A model generated the notes under the pieces. The model searched no databases. It had not been told where the DNA came from and saw only the letters and a list, made by a program, of their open reading frames with translations. Source: Sporobacter sp963663605 (GTDB lineage: Bacteria > Bacillota > Clostridia > Oscillospirales > Oscillospiraceae). From it: a DNA stretch of 64,000 nucleotides. Every line of letters starts with the position of its first letter. Position 1 is the first letter of the stretch. The position numbers and the translations under genes were made by a program. Below are positions 31,570 through 40,532 of the stretch, one piece after another. The DNA is taken from the NCBI GenBank assembly GCA_963663605.2, contig CAXXVF010000002.1, positions 1,240,001 through 1,304,000 on the forward strand. The letters run 5' to 3'.

Positions 31570-32592
31570 ATGAAGCACGAGTATCAAGCATGTCGGCGCA
31601 CAAAGCGTCAGTTTTCCGAATCCGCCGTCGATTACGGCGGCCGCCTGCGTCGTCGGAAAAAAAGAGGGCGACGGCCCCCTGCGCGACAGTTACGACCTCG
31701 TCAGCGAGGATGCGTATTTCGGCGAAAAGACCTGGGAAAAAGCGGAAAGCACCATGCAGAAAACAGCGTTTAACAAAGCGCTTGAAAAGGCCGAGCTGCC
31801 CGCGTCGGCCGTCGAATTCATCTTCGCGGGCGACCTTTTAAACCAGTGCATCGGTTCTGCGTTCGGCCTGCGCGAGACGAACATCCCGTTCTTCGGTCTG
31901 TACGGCGCATGCTCCACGATGGCCGAAAGCCTTGCGCTGGCCTCCATGACAATCGACGGCGGGTTCGCCGACTGCGCGGCTGCCGTCACATCGTCGCATT
32001 TCTGCAGCGCGGAACGGCAGTTCCGGCTGCCGCTCGAATACGGCGGGCAGCGCACCCCGACGGCCCAGTGGACCGTGACGGGCGCCGGCGCCGTCATCCT
32101 GAAAAACGACGGACCGGGACCGTACGTCAAACACGTAACGGCCGGAAAAATCGTCGACGAAGGCATTAAAGACGCCAATAACATGGGCGCGGCGATGGCG
32201 CCGGCCGCGTACAGCACGCTCAACGCCCATTTCGCTGATTTGGGGCTAGGCCCGTCCGACTACGACTTGATCGTCACGGGCGATCTGGGCGCGCTCGGCG
32301 CCGGCATACTGATAGATTTCTTTAGAAACGACGGCGTCGACCTGTCGCATAATTATAACGACTGCGGGCTGATGATCTACTCCCGCGACGATCAGGACGT
32401 CCACGCGGGCGGCTCCGGCTGCGGCTGTTCGGCCAGCGTACTGGCGGGCCACCTGATCCCCGGCATGCAGGCCGGGCGGTGGAACAGAATCTTATTCGCA
32501 GCCACCGGCGCGCTGCTCTCACCGACGTCGACGCTGCAGGGCGAGAGCATCCCAGCGTCTGCACCGCCGTTGCGCTTTCAACAACAAAGTAG
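31570..32592 (+). CDS. spoVAD: Stage V sporulation protein AD, with two apparent frameshifts
   Basis: Thiolase-fold protein of the SpoVA channel that brings dipicolinic acid into the spore. The continuous body reads from GAQSVSFPNPP through GDLLNQCIG, GACSTMAESLALASM and AGGSGCGCSA to QGESIP, and matches SpoVAD along its length. The frame has no start codon: the ATG at 31570 after GAGGTG is one base out, as if one A was added in ATGAAGC. Near the end, after ESIP at about 32551-32556, one base seems missing; the expected VCTAVALSTTK and TAG (32590-32592) are in the other frame. As it stands, the body runs on into spoVAE. Corrected length is 340 residues, as expected. Confidence 0.8.
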
Positions 32593-32602
32593 GAGATGTA
32601 CG

Positions 32603-32971
32603 ATGGATGTTTTTTTCGAATACTTGAAAGCGTTCGCCGTCGGCGGCGCGCTGTGCCTCATCGGGCAGATATTGATCGACAAAACGAAGCTGACGCCTGC
32701 GCGAATCCTCACGTCCTATGTCGTCGCCGGCGTCCTTTTAGGCGCCGTCGGGGTGTATAAGCCGCTCGCGGAATGGGCCGGAGCCGGCGCGACGGTCCCG
32801 CTGACCGGATTCGGCTACCTGCTGGCCGAGGGCGTAAAAAAGGCCGTGAACGAAAAGGGCGTCCTCGGCATTTTCACGGGCGGGTTCACCGCCGCCGCCG
32901 GCGGAATTGCCGCCGCCGTGTTCTTCGGGTATGTGATCGCACTCATCTCCAAACCGGGCGACAAAAGGTGA
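32603..32971 (+). CDS. spoVAE: Stage V sporulation protein AE
   Basis: Small membrane protein of 122 residues with four hydrophobic segments, part of the SpoVA dipicolinate channel complex. Begins MDVFFEYLKAFAVGGALCLIGQ, typical for the family. TAGGAGATG, which contains the spoVAD stop codon, supplies the ribosome-binding site. The spoVAC gene that usually precedes spoVAD is missing from this place. A strong terminator follows. Confidence 0.88.
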   Translation: MDVFFEYLKAFAVGGALCLIGQILIDKTKLTPARILTSYVVAGVLLGAVGVYKPLAEWAGAGATVPLTGFGYLLAEGVKKAVNEKGVLGIFTGGFTAAAGGIAAAVFFGYVIALISKPGDKR

Positions 32972-32995
32972 TGCACCAATATTGCCATTTCGTTG

Positions 32996-33029
32996 AAAAT
33001 CCGCTATGTCTCGATATAGCGGATTTTTT
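32996..33029 (+). terminator. Terminator of spoVAD-spoVAE
   Basis: Perfect 12-bp stem AAAATCCGCTAT / ATAGCGGATTTT with an 8-base loop and a T run. Confidence 0.9.
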
Positions 33030-33040
33030 CATGTCACTTT

Positions 33041-33589
33041 TCATGCGAATATTTTGTATACCGTCTTGATCAATAACCCGGCAATCGCTTCCGGGGGTTC
33101 CCGCTTCTCCTTGTTGATCCACCTTTTAACGAGGTTGAAGCCGCCGTTTACAACAAACTGATAAACATACTCGGAGTCGCCGTTGGCATACCCCTCAACG
33201 AGCTGTTCGCCCAACAGCCGCCGTATCATCGTGAGGCTGATCAGTTTTTCGAAAAAAACGGAGTCGACCGTATTGTTGATGAGAAGCCTGCACAACTCAA
33301 GGTTTTCGTCGAAATAAAATAAAATCCCGGCAAGCCGTTGTTCATCATCGGCTGCTTGTTCGTGATCGGCGCTCAAATATAGTTCGATCTTGGTAAGCAC
33401 TTCGTTTTCCATGTCCTTGAACAGGTCGTACTGGCTGCCGTAGTACTTGTAAAACGTCGTTCGGTTGATCTCCGCTCTGTCGCAGAGCTCCCTGACGGAT
33501 ATCTTATGGATGCTTTTTTCCGCAAGCAGGCCGACAAGACTTTCCCGAAGCATCTTTTTTGTCAATCGAACCCGCTGATTTTCTTTCAT
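33041..33589 (-). CDS. TetR/AcrR-family regulator
   Basis: 182 residues; the N-terminal helix-turn-helix (ISVRELCDRAEINRTTFYKYY, about 30-52) is of the TetR type, in the subgroup with a C-terminal domain like that of DhaS-type regulators. It is divergent from an SDR gene whose promoter at 33699 contains a palindrome, the likely operator. Ligand unknown. Confidence 0.85.
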   Translation of the reverse strand: MKENQRVRLTKKMLRESLVGLLAEKSIHKISVRELCDRAEINRTTFYKYYGSQYDLFKDMENEVLTKIELYLSADHEQAADDEQRLAGILFYFDENLELCRLLINNTVDSVFFEKLISLTMIRRLLGEQLVEGYANGDSEYVYQFVVNGGFNLVKRWINKEKREPPEAIAGLLIKTVYKIFA

Positions 33590-33698
33590 GATCGAGCGCC
33601 CTCCTGTTTTGGGTCGGACATGATGGCGCGTTATGCTGACTACGCGACATGTTACGGGAAAACGTTGCTTTCCCAGCTGATGCTATATCAACAGTTGG

Positions 33699-33727
33699 TT
33701 GTGTTTTAAACACTTGGACGTTATAAT
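33699..33727 (+). promoter_or_regulatory. Promoter of the SDR gene with overlapping TetR-type operator
   Basis: TTGTGT (33699-33704), 17 bases, TATAAT (33722-33727). The palindrome GTGTTTTAAACAC (33701-33713) overlaps the -35, so binding of the neighbouring TetR-family protein would block RNA polymerase. Confidence 0.6.
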
Positions 33728-33768
33728 AAAAAAGCTTTTAAATATCAATACAAATTTACGGTGAAACC

Positions 33769-34581
33769 ATGAAAATAAAAAACAAAGTTTTTGTCGTCAC
33801 AGGCGGCGGCAGCGGCGTCGGCCGCGAACTGGTCCTGGAACTCCTTAAAAGGGGCGCAAAGGCCGCGGCTGTCGATATCCAGCCCGAAGCGCTTGAGGAA
33901 ACGTTCCGATTATCCGGCGGCGACCGGCTGAGCCTCTCGACACACGTCGTCAACGTGGCGGATTCCGCTTCTGTCCAAGCGCTTCCCTGCCATGTCCTCG
34001 CGCATCACGGCGCGGTCGACGGGATCATTAACTGCGCCGGGATCGTCCATCCTTTTTGCGGCGTGGACACGATCTGTGATAACGACATTGAACGCGTCCT
34101 GTGCGTCAATTTCTTCGGGACGCTCTCCGTAACAAAAGCATTCCTGCCTTATCTGTCCGAGCGCCCTCAGGCGTATATAACGAATATATCAAGCGCCGGC
34201 GCACTTTCTCCCGCTCCGGGCGAGACGGTCTACGGCGCATCCAAGGCCGCCGTAAAAATCCTGACCGAGGGTCTGCGCTCGGAACTTGGAAAATCAAACA
34301 TCCGGGTCATGGTCGTCTTCCCGGGCGGCATCACCTCAAATATTCTGGACAATTCCGGCGTCGTGACCAGCCCGCGCGTCGAACATCTGCGGAAAAAGCT
34401 TTCTTTTCTTCTGCTTTCGCCCCAAAAAGCCGCTGGAATTATCATAAGAGGCATCGCGCGAAACAGGCTCAGGCTGACGCCGGGCATTGACGCTGTGCTG
34501 ATGGACATCTCCAGCAGACTATTCCCAAGTCTCGGACCGCGTCTCATACACCGGCTCATACAGTCGATTCTCCGGCTGTAG
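33769..34581 (+). CDS. Short-chain dehydrogenase/reductase
   Basis: 270-residue NAD(P) oxidoreductase: TGGGSGVG cofactor loop, INCAG, and catalytic YGASK at about 158-162. The C-terminal 50 residues are longer than in minimal SDRs and are basic/hydrophobic (LFPSLGPRLIHRLIQSILRL), as seen in lipid- or retinol-type SDRs that touch the membrane. It is controlled by a promoter with a TetR-type operator. Substrate unknown; it is not close to the SDR at 21548 beyond the fold. Confidence 0.85.
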   Translation: MKIKNKVFVVTGGGSGVGRELVLELLKRGAKAAAVDIQPEALEETFRLSGGDRLSLSTHVVNVADSASVQALPCHVLAHHGAVDGIINCAGIVHPFCGVDTICDNDIERVLCVNFFGTLSVTKAFLPYLSERPQAYITNISSAGALSPAPGETVYGASKAAVKILTEGLRSELGKSNIRVMVVFPGGITSNILDNSGVVTSPRVEHLRKKLSFLLLSPQKAAGIIIRGIARNRLRLTPGIDAVLMDISSRLFPSLGPRLIHRLIQSILRL

Positions 34582-34659
34582 CAAAAATGCACGTCCCGTT
34601 CGATTTTGAATGTCTATGCGGGGCCAAAATGGCCGCAGACCCTTTCCGTTTTCCCAAAT

Positions 34660-34712
34660 GGGTAATAGGGCAAAGCCCTATACCTTTAAGGGCGGCGGGC
34701 GGGATAAGATAA
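34660..34712 (+). repeat. Dispersed hairpin/G-rich repeat element
   Basis: Hairpin ATAGGGCAAAGCCCTAT, then ACCTTTAA and GGGCGGCGGGCGGGATAAG. This is the clearest copy outside the 41-42 kb zone and matches the reverse copy at 11725. It lies in the space between two converging genes. Confidence 0.7.
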
Positions 34713-34779
34713 TAAAGCCGCCCGGAACGCAAAGGCTCCAGACGGCTCTTATGGATGATATCGGTGAAATCCGGCAGTA

Positions 34780-36048
34780 TCACTCCTCCTGATCGGTGTA
34801 GACATACTCGAGCTTGTTTTCGACGGCGTAGCGTTCGGCAAGGGAACCGGCGGCGACGCCGAGCGTCATGCCGCGCCGGTGGTAAAAGGCGGCGTCCCCG
34901 ATCTCGGAGACTTTTTCGGGGATATCCAGCCGGCCGAGCCGGATGCAGTCGTAAAACGCGCTTTCCCCGATCTTGCCGACGTTTTTGCCGAGTTCCACGT
35001 TTTGCAGATGCGCGCCCATCCGAAACGCCCAGTCATCGATATCGACGACATTGTCGCCGACCGTCACTGTCTCGAGGTACTTGCAGCCGTAGAAGCAGTC
35101 GTTGCCGATGCGGAGCGTCTCGTTTGGTATCGTCACAGATTTGATGCCGACGCAGTTGCGGAAAGCGCCCATGCCGAGCGAGACGACGCTTTCCGGGATG
35201 TCGATATACTCAAGGTCGGTCAAAAAGGCAAACGCATAGTTGCCGATATATTTCAGGTGCGGCGGCAGCTTCATTTCCCGGATGTATGTACAGCCCCGGA
35301 AAGCGCCGTGATAGATCGTCGTCACCGTGTCCGGAATGGTGATGCTGATGAATTTGACGCGCCAGGCCATCGCAAAGCAGTCGAGCCCGATGTGCGTGAC
35401 GGGCAGCCCGTCGATCTCCGCAGGTATCTCGACGGTCCGCTTGAGGCCGATGTATTTCACGAGTTCAATATGGTCTGAATAGACATTGTATATGTATTCG
35501 GCGTTTTTTCTTGAAGCGGAAACCTCGGTCGATACGCCGGTCTGCGTGCGGTCAAAGTACTTATCAAACGCCTTGAGATCGACCCGGCCCCGCCGGAGGT
35601 ACGGGATATCCGTCAGAACGACCGTGACCGGACCGCCTAAACCGTCATCCAGGACCGACGATTTATCCGTGTCGATCTTTTTTGTCTCCAGCTCCTCCGC
35701 CGCCATATCCAAAAGCGCCGCGTATTCGTCCGTCAGATTGGAAAAATCCTTCATGGCGCTCTGCATATGCTCCAGCTCCTCAACAAAGGACGTCTGGATA
35801 TCGTTCGTCCACAGTTCCTGGAGCTCCTCGACCAGATAGTTCATCTTTTTTACATAGTAGTCATGTTGGCTTCGTATCGAGCGCATATCAAGCGCTTTTT
35901 CCTTCAGGATCGCCGACGAGACCTGCGGCTTCTCCGTTTCATACGGATTTTTCATCCCGAACTTCATCAGGAGGCGAATAACAAAAAATTTAAACCGGTT
36001 GTCGTATACCGGCGCGTTAGTGCCAAATGTGCTCTTATTATTAGGCAT
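34780..36048 (-). CDS. Leucine-rich repeat (BspA/LRR_5 type) protein
   Basis: 422 residues with no signal peptide or membrane helix. The first 190 residues are mostly helical with a coiled-coil-like part (about 55-125); from about residue 200 on there are seven or so LRR_5 repeats of the pattern IPDTVTTIYHGAFRGCTYIREMKLP. Such repeats make protein-protein contacts. The lack of a secretion signal suggests a cytoplasmic role, unlike most BspA-type surface proteins. ATG 36048 was chosen; an in-frame GTG three codons upstream is also possible. Confidence 0.75.
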   Translation of the reverse strand: MPNNKSTFGTNAPVYDNRFKFFVIRLLMKFGMKNPYETEKPQVSSAILKEKALDMRSIRSQHDYYVKKMNYLVEELQELWTNDIQTSFVEELEHMQSAMKDFSNLTDEYAALLDMAAEELETKKIDTDKSSVLDDGLGGPVTVVLTDIPYLRRGRVDLKAFDKYFDRTQTGVSTEVSASRKNAEYIYNVYSDHIELVKYIGLKRTVEIPAEIDGLPVTHIGLDCFAMAWRVKFISITIPDTVTTIYHGAFRGCTYIREMKLPPHLKYIGNYAFAFLTDLEYIDIPESVVSLGMGAFRNCVGIKSVTIPNETLRIGNDCFYGCKYLETVTVGDNVVDIDDWAFRMGAHLQNVELGKNVGKIGESAFYDCIRLGRLDIPEKVSEIGDAAFYHRRGMTLGVAAGSLAERYAVENKLEYVYTDQEE

Positions 36049-36177
36049 TGTGGTCACTTCCTTACCGACAGCCGGCCGGGGCCGGCGCGCATACGTTTTC
36101 TTTTACTATAAGTTTAAGACAATGGTTCGTCAATACTTTTTCGGGCATTCGTGCCGACCATACAGGAATACCAGTAA

Positions 36178-36211
36178 CGAAGACGCCGGAGGAAAACCTC
36201 CAGCGTCTTCG
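36178..36211. terminator. Hairpin downstream of clpC
   Basis: Stem CGAAGACGCCGGAGG / CCTCCAGCGTCTTCG with one mismatch and an AAAA loop. The T tract is poor in the clpC direction; it may act in processing or termination. Confidence 0.5.
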
Positions 36212-36258
36212 TTTGTCTTTAATTGTAATTCGTACCATGCCGGACGTGTTTTATCTCT

Positions 36259-38763
36259 TTATACGCCGGCCGCCTGTTCGGCGGTATCAGCCGGCTGTTC
36301 GGCTTCTTCGCCGCCGCTCCTGAGCGCGATCTTCCCGTCTGTGACGGTGATGGTCACTTTGTCGCCTTCCTTAATGCTGCCGTCGAGGATCTGTTCGGCA
36401 ATGGCGTCCTCAACTGCGTTCTGAATGGCGCGCCGCAGGGGCCGCGCTCCGTAGACCGGGTCAAACCCTTTCTCGCTCAGAAGGTCGAGCGCTGCATCGT
36501 CCGCCGCTAATTCGATACCCATGGCTTCTACGCGTTCTTTGACGATATCGAGCATTTTGGCGCTGATCTCCCGGATGTTCTCACGGCTGAGCTGGTGGAA
36601 AACGATCGTCTCGTCCACGCGGTTTAAAAATTCCGGCTTGAACGTGCGTTTGAGCTCTTCCATAACGGCGCTCTTTATATTTTCAAACTTCGACGCCTCT
36701 TCGTCGGCGCCGACCGGCGCAAAGCCCAGCTTCTTCTGCTTATCGGTGATGTTGCGCGCGCCGACGTTGGACGTCATGACGATGATCGCGTTCTTGAAAT
36801 CGACTTTTCGGCCCTGCGCGTCCGTCAGGATGCCGTCCTCCATGATCTGCAGCAGGATGTTGAAAACGTCCTCGTGCGCTTTTTCGATCTCGTCGAACAG
36901 CAGCACCGAATACGGCCGCCGGCGGACCTTTTCCGTCAGCTGCCCGCCCTCGTCATACCCGACGTAGCCGGGCGGCGAGCCGATGAGCTTCGAAACGGTG
37001 TGCTTTTCCATATATTCGGACATGTCCACGCGCAGCATCGCGTTTTCATCGCCGAACATCGCTTCCGCAAGCGCCTTGCACAGTTCCGTCTTCCCTACGC
37101 CCGTAGGTCCGAGGAACAGGAAGCTGCCGATCGGCCGCTTGGGGTCTTTGAGCCCGACCCTGCCGCGCCGGAGCGCTTTGGCGACAGCCGTGACGGCCGC
37201 GTCCTGTCCGACGACGCGGTTGTGCAGGACCGTTTCCATTTTCAAAAGGCGCGCGCTCTCATCCTGCGTGATGCTGGTGACGGGAATGCCCGTCCACCCG
37301 GATACGACGGCGGCGATGTCCTCCGGCCCGACGCTTTCACGGCTGCCGGTTCGAATGTCCTCCCAGTTCTTGCGCGCCTGCTCGATCTCCTCGCCGAGCT
37401 GACGCTCGCGGTCTCTGAGACTTGCCGCGCGTTCAAAATCCTGGCTTTTTACCGCCGCCTCCTTTTCGGTGGCGATCGCTTCCTTCTTCGATTCAAGCTC
37501 CTTTAAATCGGGCGGGAGCTTAAGGTTCTCCATTCGGACGCGGCTGGACGCCTCGTCAACGAGGTCGATGGCCTTGTCGGGCAGATAACGGTCATTGATA
37601 TAGCGGCTTGACATCTTGACGGCCGCCTCGATCGCCTCGTCCGTGATCTTCAGCTTGTGATGCGCTTCGTACCGGTCGCGCAGGCCTTTTAAGATCAGGA
37701 CCGATTCCTCTTCGTTCGGCTGATTGACGGTCACGGGCTGGAACCGCCGCTCGAGCGCCGCGTCTTTTTCTACATGCTTACGGTATTCGTTGAGCGTGGT
37801 GGCCCCGATGACCTGGATCTCGCCCCGGCCGAGCGCCGGTTTTATGATATTGGCGGCGTCGATGGCGCCTTCCGCCGCGCCCGCGCCAATGATCGTATGC
37901 AGCTCGTCTATGAACAGAACGACGTCCGTTGCCTTGACGACCTCGTCGATGGCCGCCTTGATGCGTTCTTCAAAATCGCCCCGGTATTTCGTACCGGCCA
38001 CCATACCCGACAGGTCGAGCGAAACGACACGCTTGTCCTTGAGCGTTTCGGGCACGTCGCCCGTCACAATGCGCTGCGCGAGGCCCTCGGCGATGGCCGT
38101 CTTCCCGACGCCCGGCTCGCCGATCAGCACGGGGTTGTTCTTCGTACGCCTGGAAAGGATCTGGATGACCCGCTGAATCTCGTTTTCGCGCCCGATGACC
38201 GGGTCGAGCGAACCTTCCCTGGCCATTTCGGTCAGATCCCGTGAAAACTGGTCAAGCGTCTTGGTATCTGATTTTTTCGTTTTGCCGACAGGGGCGGCCT
38301 GTCGCGGACGGTATTCGCTGCTGCTGAAAATATTGATGATATCCGTGTACATCTTGTTCAGGTCGACGCCCGTGGAAACAATGAGCTTGGCGGCGACGCT
38401 GTCGTATTCACGGAGGATCCCCATGAGCAGATGCTCCGTGCCGATATAGTTGTGCCCGAGGCGGTTTGCTTCCGTGACCGCCACCTCGATCACCCGCTTG
38501 GCCCGGGGTGTCAGGCCCTGAGGCGGGACTTCTCCCTGTCCGCCCCGTCCGATGTTTTTCTCTATCATATCAAGTATCAGGCGGCTTTCCAAACCGGACT
38601 CGCGCAGCACCTTGGAGGCCACGCCGCCGCCTTCCCGCGCCAGCCCTAAAAGAATATGCTCGCTTCCGACATAACTGTGTCCGAGCTCAGAAGCGGCATT
38701 CTGCGCCAAATCCAGGACGCTTTTTGCCCGTTCTGTAAATCTGTCTTCATAACGCATAGTCAT
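36259..38763 (-). CDS. clpC: ClpC-type AAA+ unfoldase
   Basis: HSP100 motor of 834 residues that unfolds proteins for the ClpP protease. Order: two ClpN repeats (about 1-145), first AAA+ domain with Walker A GEPGVGKT, a middle domain with a UvrB/UvrC-type helix pair (about 410-450), and the second AAA+ domain with GPTGVGKT and the LGF loop that docks on ClpP. Last gene of the ctsR-mcsA-clpC operon. The start could also be the ATG two codons later. Confidence 0.96.
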   Translation of the reverse strand: MTMRYEDRFTERAKSVLDLAQNAASELGHSYVGSEHILLGLAREGGGVASKVLRESGLESRLILDMIEKNIGRGGQGEVPPQGLTPRAKRVIEVAVTEANRLGHNYIGTEHLLMGILREYDSVAAKLIVSTGVDLNKMYTDIINIFSSSEYRPRQAAPVGKTKKSDTKTLDQFSRDLTEMAREGSLDPVIGRENEIQRVIQILSRRTKNNPVLIGEPGVGKTAIAEGLAQRIVTGDVPETLKDKRVVSLDLSGMVAGTKYRGDFEERIKAAIDEVVKATDVVLFIDELHTIIGAGAAEGAIDAANIIKPALGRGEIQVIGATTLNEYRKHVEKDAALERRFQPVTVNQPNEEESVLILKGLRDRYEAHHKLKITDEAIEAAVKMSSRYINDRYLPDKAIDLVDEASSRVRMENLKLPPDLKELESKKEAIATEKEAAVKSQDFERAASLRDRERQLGEEIEQARKNWEDIRTGSRESVGPEDIAAVVSGWTGIPVTSITQDESARLLKMETVLHNRVVGQDAAVTAVAKALRRGRVGLKDPKRPIGSFLFLGPTGVGKTELCKALAEAMFGDENAMLRVDMSEYMEKHTVSKLIGSPPGYVGYDEGGQLTEKVRRRPYSVLLFDEIEKAHEDVFNILLQIMEDGILTDAQGRKVDFKNAIIVMTSNVGARNITDKQKKLGFAPVGADEEASKFENIKSAVMEELKRTFKPEFLNRVDETIVFHQLSRENIREISAKMLDIVKERVEAMGIELAADDAALDLLSEKGFDPVYGARPLRRAIQNAVEDAIAEQILDGSIKEGDKVTITVTDGKIALRSGGEEAEQPADTAEQAAGV

Positions 38764-38972
38764 CTTCCGTTTCTCCGGCGGCGAATTTAAGTATCCCTGC
38801 CATGACCCGCCGGTAAAATGGCAAGTATTCAGTTAAAGTATTTCGTTTGTCTTATGGCCGCAGGCCGGTTTTTACGCCGGCCTCCGATTATTTTATCTGC
38901 TTTTCATATAAGTTATTACCTTTTTCCGAGCGGTTTATCAGAAAGCCGCCGTCCAAGCCATCATACGCCGCC

Positions 38973-39428
38973 TCAGCGCTCCCCGTCTTCGAGCTTTCTG
39001 ACGGCGTCGCGGAGCTCCGCCGCCTTTTCAAAATCCTCTGCTTCTGCCGCTTTACGCATCCACTCGCGCAGGACATTGATCTCCCGGCGTCTTTTCATCT
39101 CTTCGTCGACAGCTGGTTTCTCTTTGGCTTTTTCTTCCGGTCCGGCCCCAAATACCGGGGCTTTTTCGTCGGCCGGTACGATCATGGTCGGTATAATGAA
39201 TGTCGGAACGACCAGGCCGTACCCTCTGAACATTCTCCTGTTCGGGAAAAATCCGAACAGGTCGGCGAAAATCTCCTCAAACGACTTGTCGTTTCCGTCC
39301 TTGCCGCCGTCCGTATATCCAAGTTTGCCCGCGCATTCAGCGCACAGGTGTTTTTCCGTTATGTTCCCGTTTATATTCGATGTATAGTGAAAGCACACTT
39401 CTTCTTTTCCGCAGTTTTCACATTTCAT
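38973..39428 (-). CDS. mcsA: McsA-like protein, UvrB/UvrC motif
   Basis: 151 residues: N-terminal zinc-binding CxxC pairs (C3/C6 and C29/C32) and a C-terminal UVR helix pair (about 120-148). In Bacillus McsA activates the arginine kinase McsB that inactivates CtsR. Here no mcsB gene follows; the 209 bases before clpC are non-coding, with one hairpin (AGGCCGG...CCGGCCT at about 38864-38884). McsA alone may tune CtsR or ClpC. Confidence 0.88.
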   Translation of the reverse strand: MKCENCGKEEVCFHYTSNINGNITEKHLCAECAGKLGYTDGGKDGNDKSFEEIFADLFGFFPNRRMFRGYGLVVPTFIIPTMIVPADEKAPVFGAGPEEKAKEKPAVDEEMKRRREINVLREWMRKAAEAEDFEKAAELRDAVRKLEDGER

Positions 39429-39464
39429 GGCAATTCTCCTTCCCGAATATCTGTAGGTGACAAT

Positions 39465-39914
39465 CTATAATATGTTTATAAGCATCTGCTTGTAAATGCT
39501 GGCCCGGACTATGTCCCGCGCCCGTAACGGCACCGGCCTGAGCGACGCGTTCCCGATGGCCGACAGGATCAGCTGCGCCTCGTTTTTCCCGATCGCACCG
39601 CTTTGAAGCAGGTTCGTCGTCAGCGCTGCGGCCGAATTCAGGTCGATTTCCTCACCGACCGTATTGATCGTATGCATGATGAGGTTTTTTGGCTCCATAC
39701 TCACACGGGTGATCCGGATGAAACCGCCGCCGCCCCGCCGGCTCTCAACGATATATCCGTGTTCCGGGGAAAAGCGGGTCGAAATCACATAGTTGATCTG
39801 GCTCGGCACGCATTTGAACCGGTTTGCAAGTTCAGACCGCTGCAGCTCCGCGCAGCCGTCGGCGTCCTCCAGCACGTCGTGTATGAATCCCGCTATAAGA
39901 TCACTCATGCCCAT
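39465..39914 (-). CDS. ctsR: CtsR transcriptional repressor of stress genes
   Basis: 149 residues. Begins MSDLIAGFIHDVLED, carries the DNA-binding winged helix with SRRGGGGFIRI (the glycine-rich thermosensing wing) and ends with the dimer domain. It represses clp genes and its own operon at low temperature. A perfect CtsR box sits at the promoter just upstream. Start ATG follows GAGGTGATG. Confidence 0.95.
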   Translation of the reverse strand: MGMSDLIAGFIHDVLEDADGCAELQRSELANRFKCVPSQINYVISTRFSPEHGYIVESRRGGGGFIRITRVSMEPKNLIMHTINTVGEEIDLNSAAALTTNLLQSGAIGKNEAQLILSAIGNASLRPVPLRARDIVRASIYKQMLINIL

Positions 39915-39939
39915 AACAGCATCACCTCAGGTGTCTGAC

Positions 39940-39956
39940 TTTGACTATCTTTGACC
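39940..39956 (-). promoter_or_regulatory. CtsR operator
   Basis: GGTCAAAGATAGTCAAA on the minus strand is an exact match to the heptad direct-repeat consensus of CtsR (RGTCAAA NAN RGTCAAA). It lies directly downstream of the -10, over the likely transcription start. Confidence 0.9.
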
Positions 39957-39965
39957 TTTGGAATA

Positions 39966-39994
39966 ATCATACAACGAATCCCCTGATACGGCAA
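39966..39994 (-). promoter_or_regulatory. Sigma-A promoter of the ctsR operon
   Basis: TTGCCG (39989-39994), 17 bases, TATGAT (39966-39971) on the minus strand, with the CtsR operator immediately downstream. Confidence 0.75.
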
Positions 39995-40040
39995 CTGCCG
40001 TTAACCCGAATAATTGCCTTTGGCAAGCCGGTTTGTCGAT

Positions 40041-40235
40041 TTATGACTGAATTGCTTTGTCTTTCGCAAGATTTTGCGCGTTTTGAGTGTCGGCTGCCAT
40101 GGACGCGCTGCTTTTCCCATCGGCCGACGGCGCCGGGACCTGTTTTATAAAGCGCCGTTCGTGCTCCGTCGTCACCGGGCCGCCGTCCAATCCGGGACAG
40201 TCTCCCCGGCTGGTCAGATCAATGCTTCTTTTCAT
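40041..40235 (-). CDS. Small hydrophilic protein of unknown function
   Basis: 64 residues starting MKRSIDLTSRGDCPGLDGGP with a strong GGAGG six bases before the ATG. No membrane segment or known domain; rich in Asp, Gly, Ala and Lys with a low-complexity C-terminus. The strong start signal is the main reason to regard it as real. It sits alone between the ctsR promoter and the ferredoxin gene. Confidence 0.5.
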   Translation of the reverse strand: MKRSIDLTSRGDCPGLDGGPVTTEHERRFIKQVPAPSADGKSSASMAADTQNAQNLAKDKAIQS

Positions 40236-40430
40236 ATGAACCTCCATTGCGTTCCACGCACATAACTAATCAGAATTTTCCGCGCGGGCGGTTTTTGTTC
40301 GTCTGTCACGGTTTCTGCCGAAGGCGGGCGGCAAGCGAAATCGTGCCGTCCGGCACGCAGTTTTTTACAAAAAACAATCCCTGATCGCGTGCTTGACAGC
40401 CGTTATACGATTAGTATGTACAATATGCTA

Positions 40431-40458
40431 TTGATTTTTCATATATTCGTGGTAAAAT
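40431..40458 (+). promoter_or_regulatory. Probable promoter of the ferredoxin gene
   Basis: TTGATT (40431-40436), 16 bases, TAAAAT (40453-40458). In the leader TAAGGT...ACCTTA (40483-40500) forms a short hairpin ahead of the GGAGG site. Confidence 0.5.
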
Positions 40459-40532
40459 ACATATGATTTTGCCCGCGTATGCTAAGGTGATATTACCTTA
40501 ACGTAGCGATTGATTTATTTGGAGGTATATAT

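Noticed and set aside
31754..32971. A genuine SpoVAD-SpoVAE fusion protein
   Set aside because: spoVAE has its own ribosome-binding site and ATG, and the in-phase reading needs a frameshift that scrambles the SpoVAD C-terminus.
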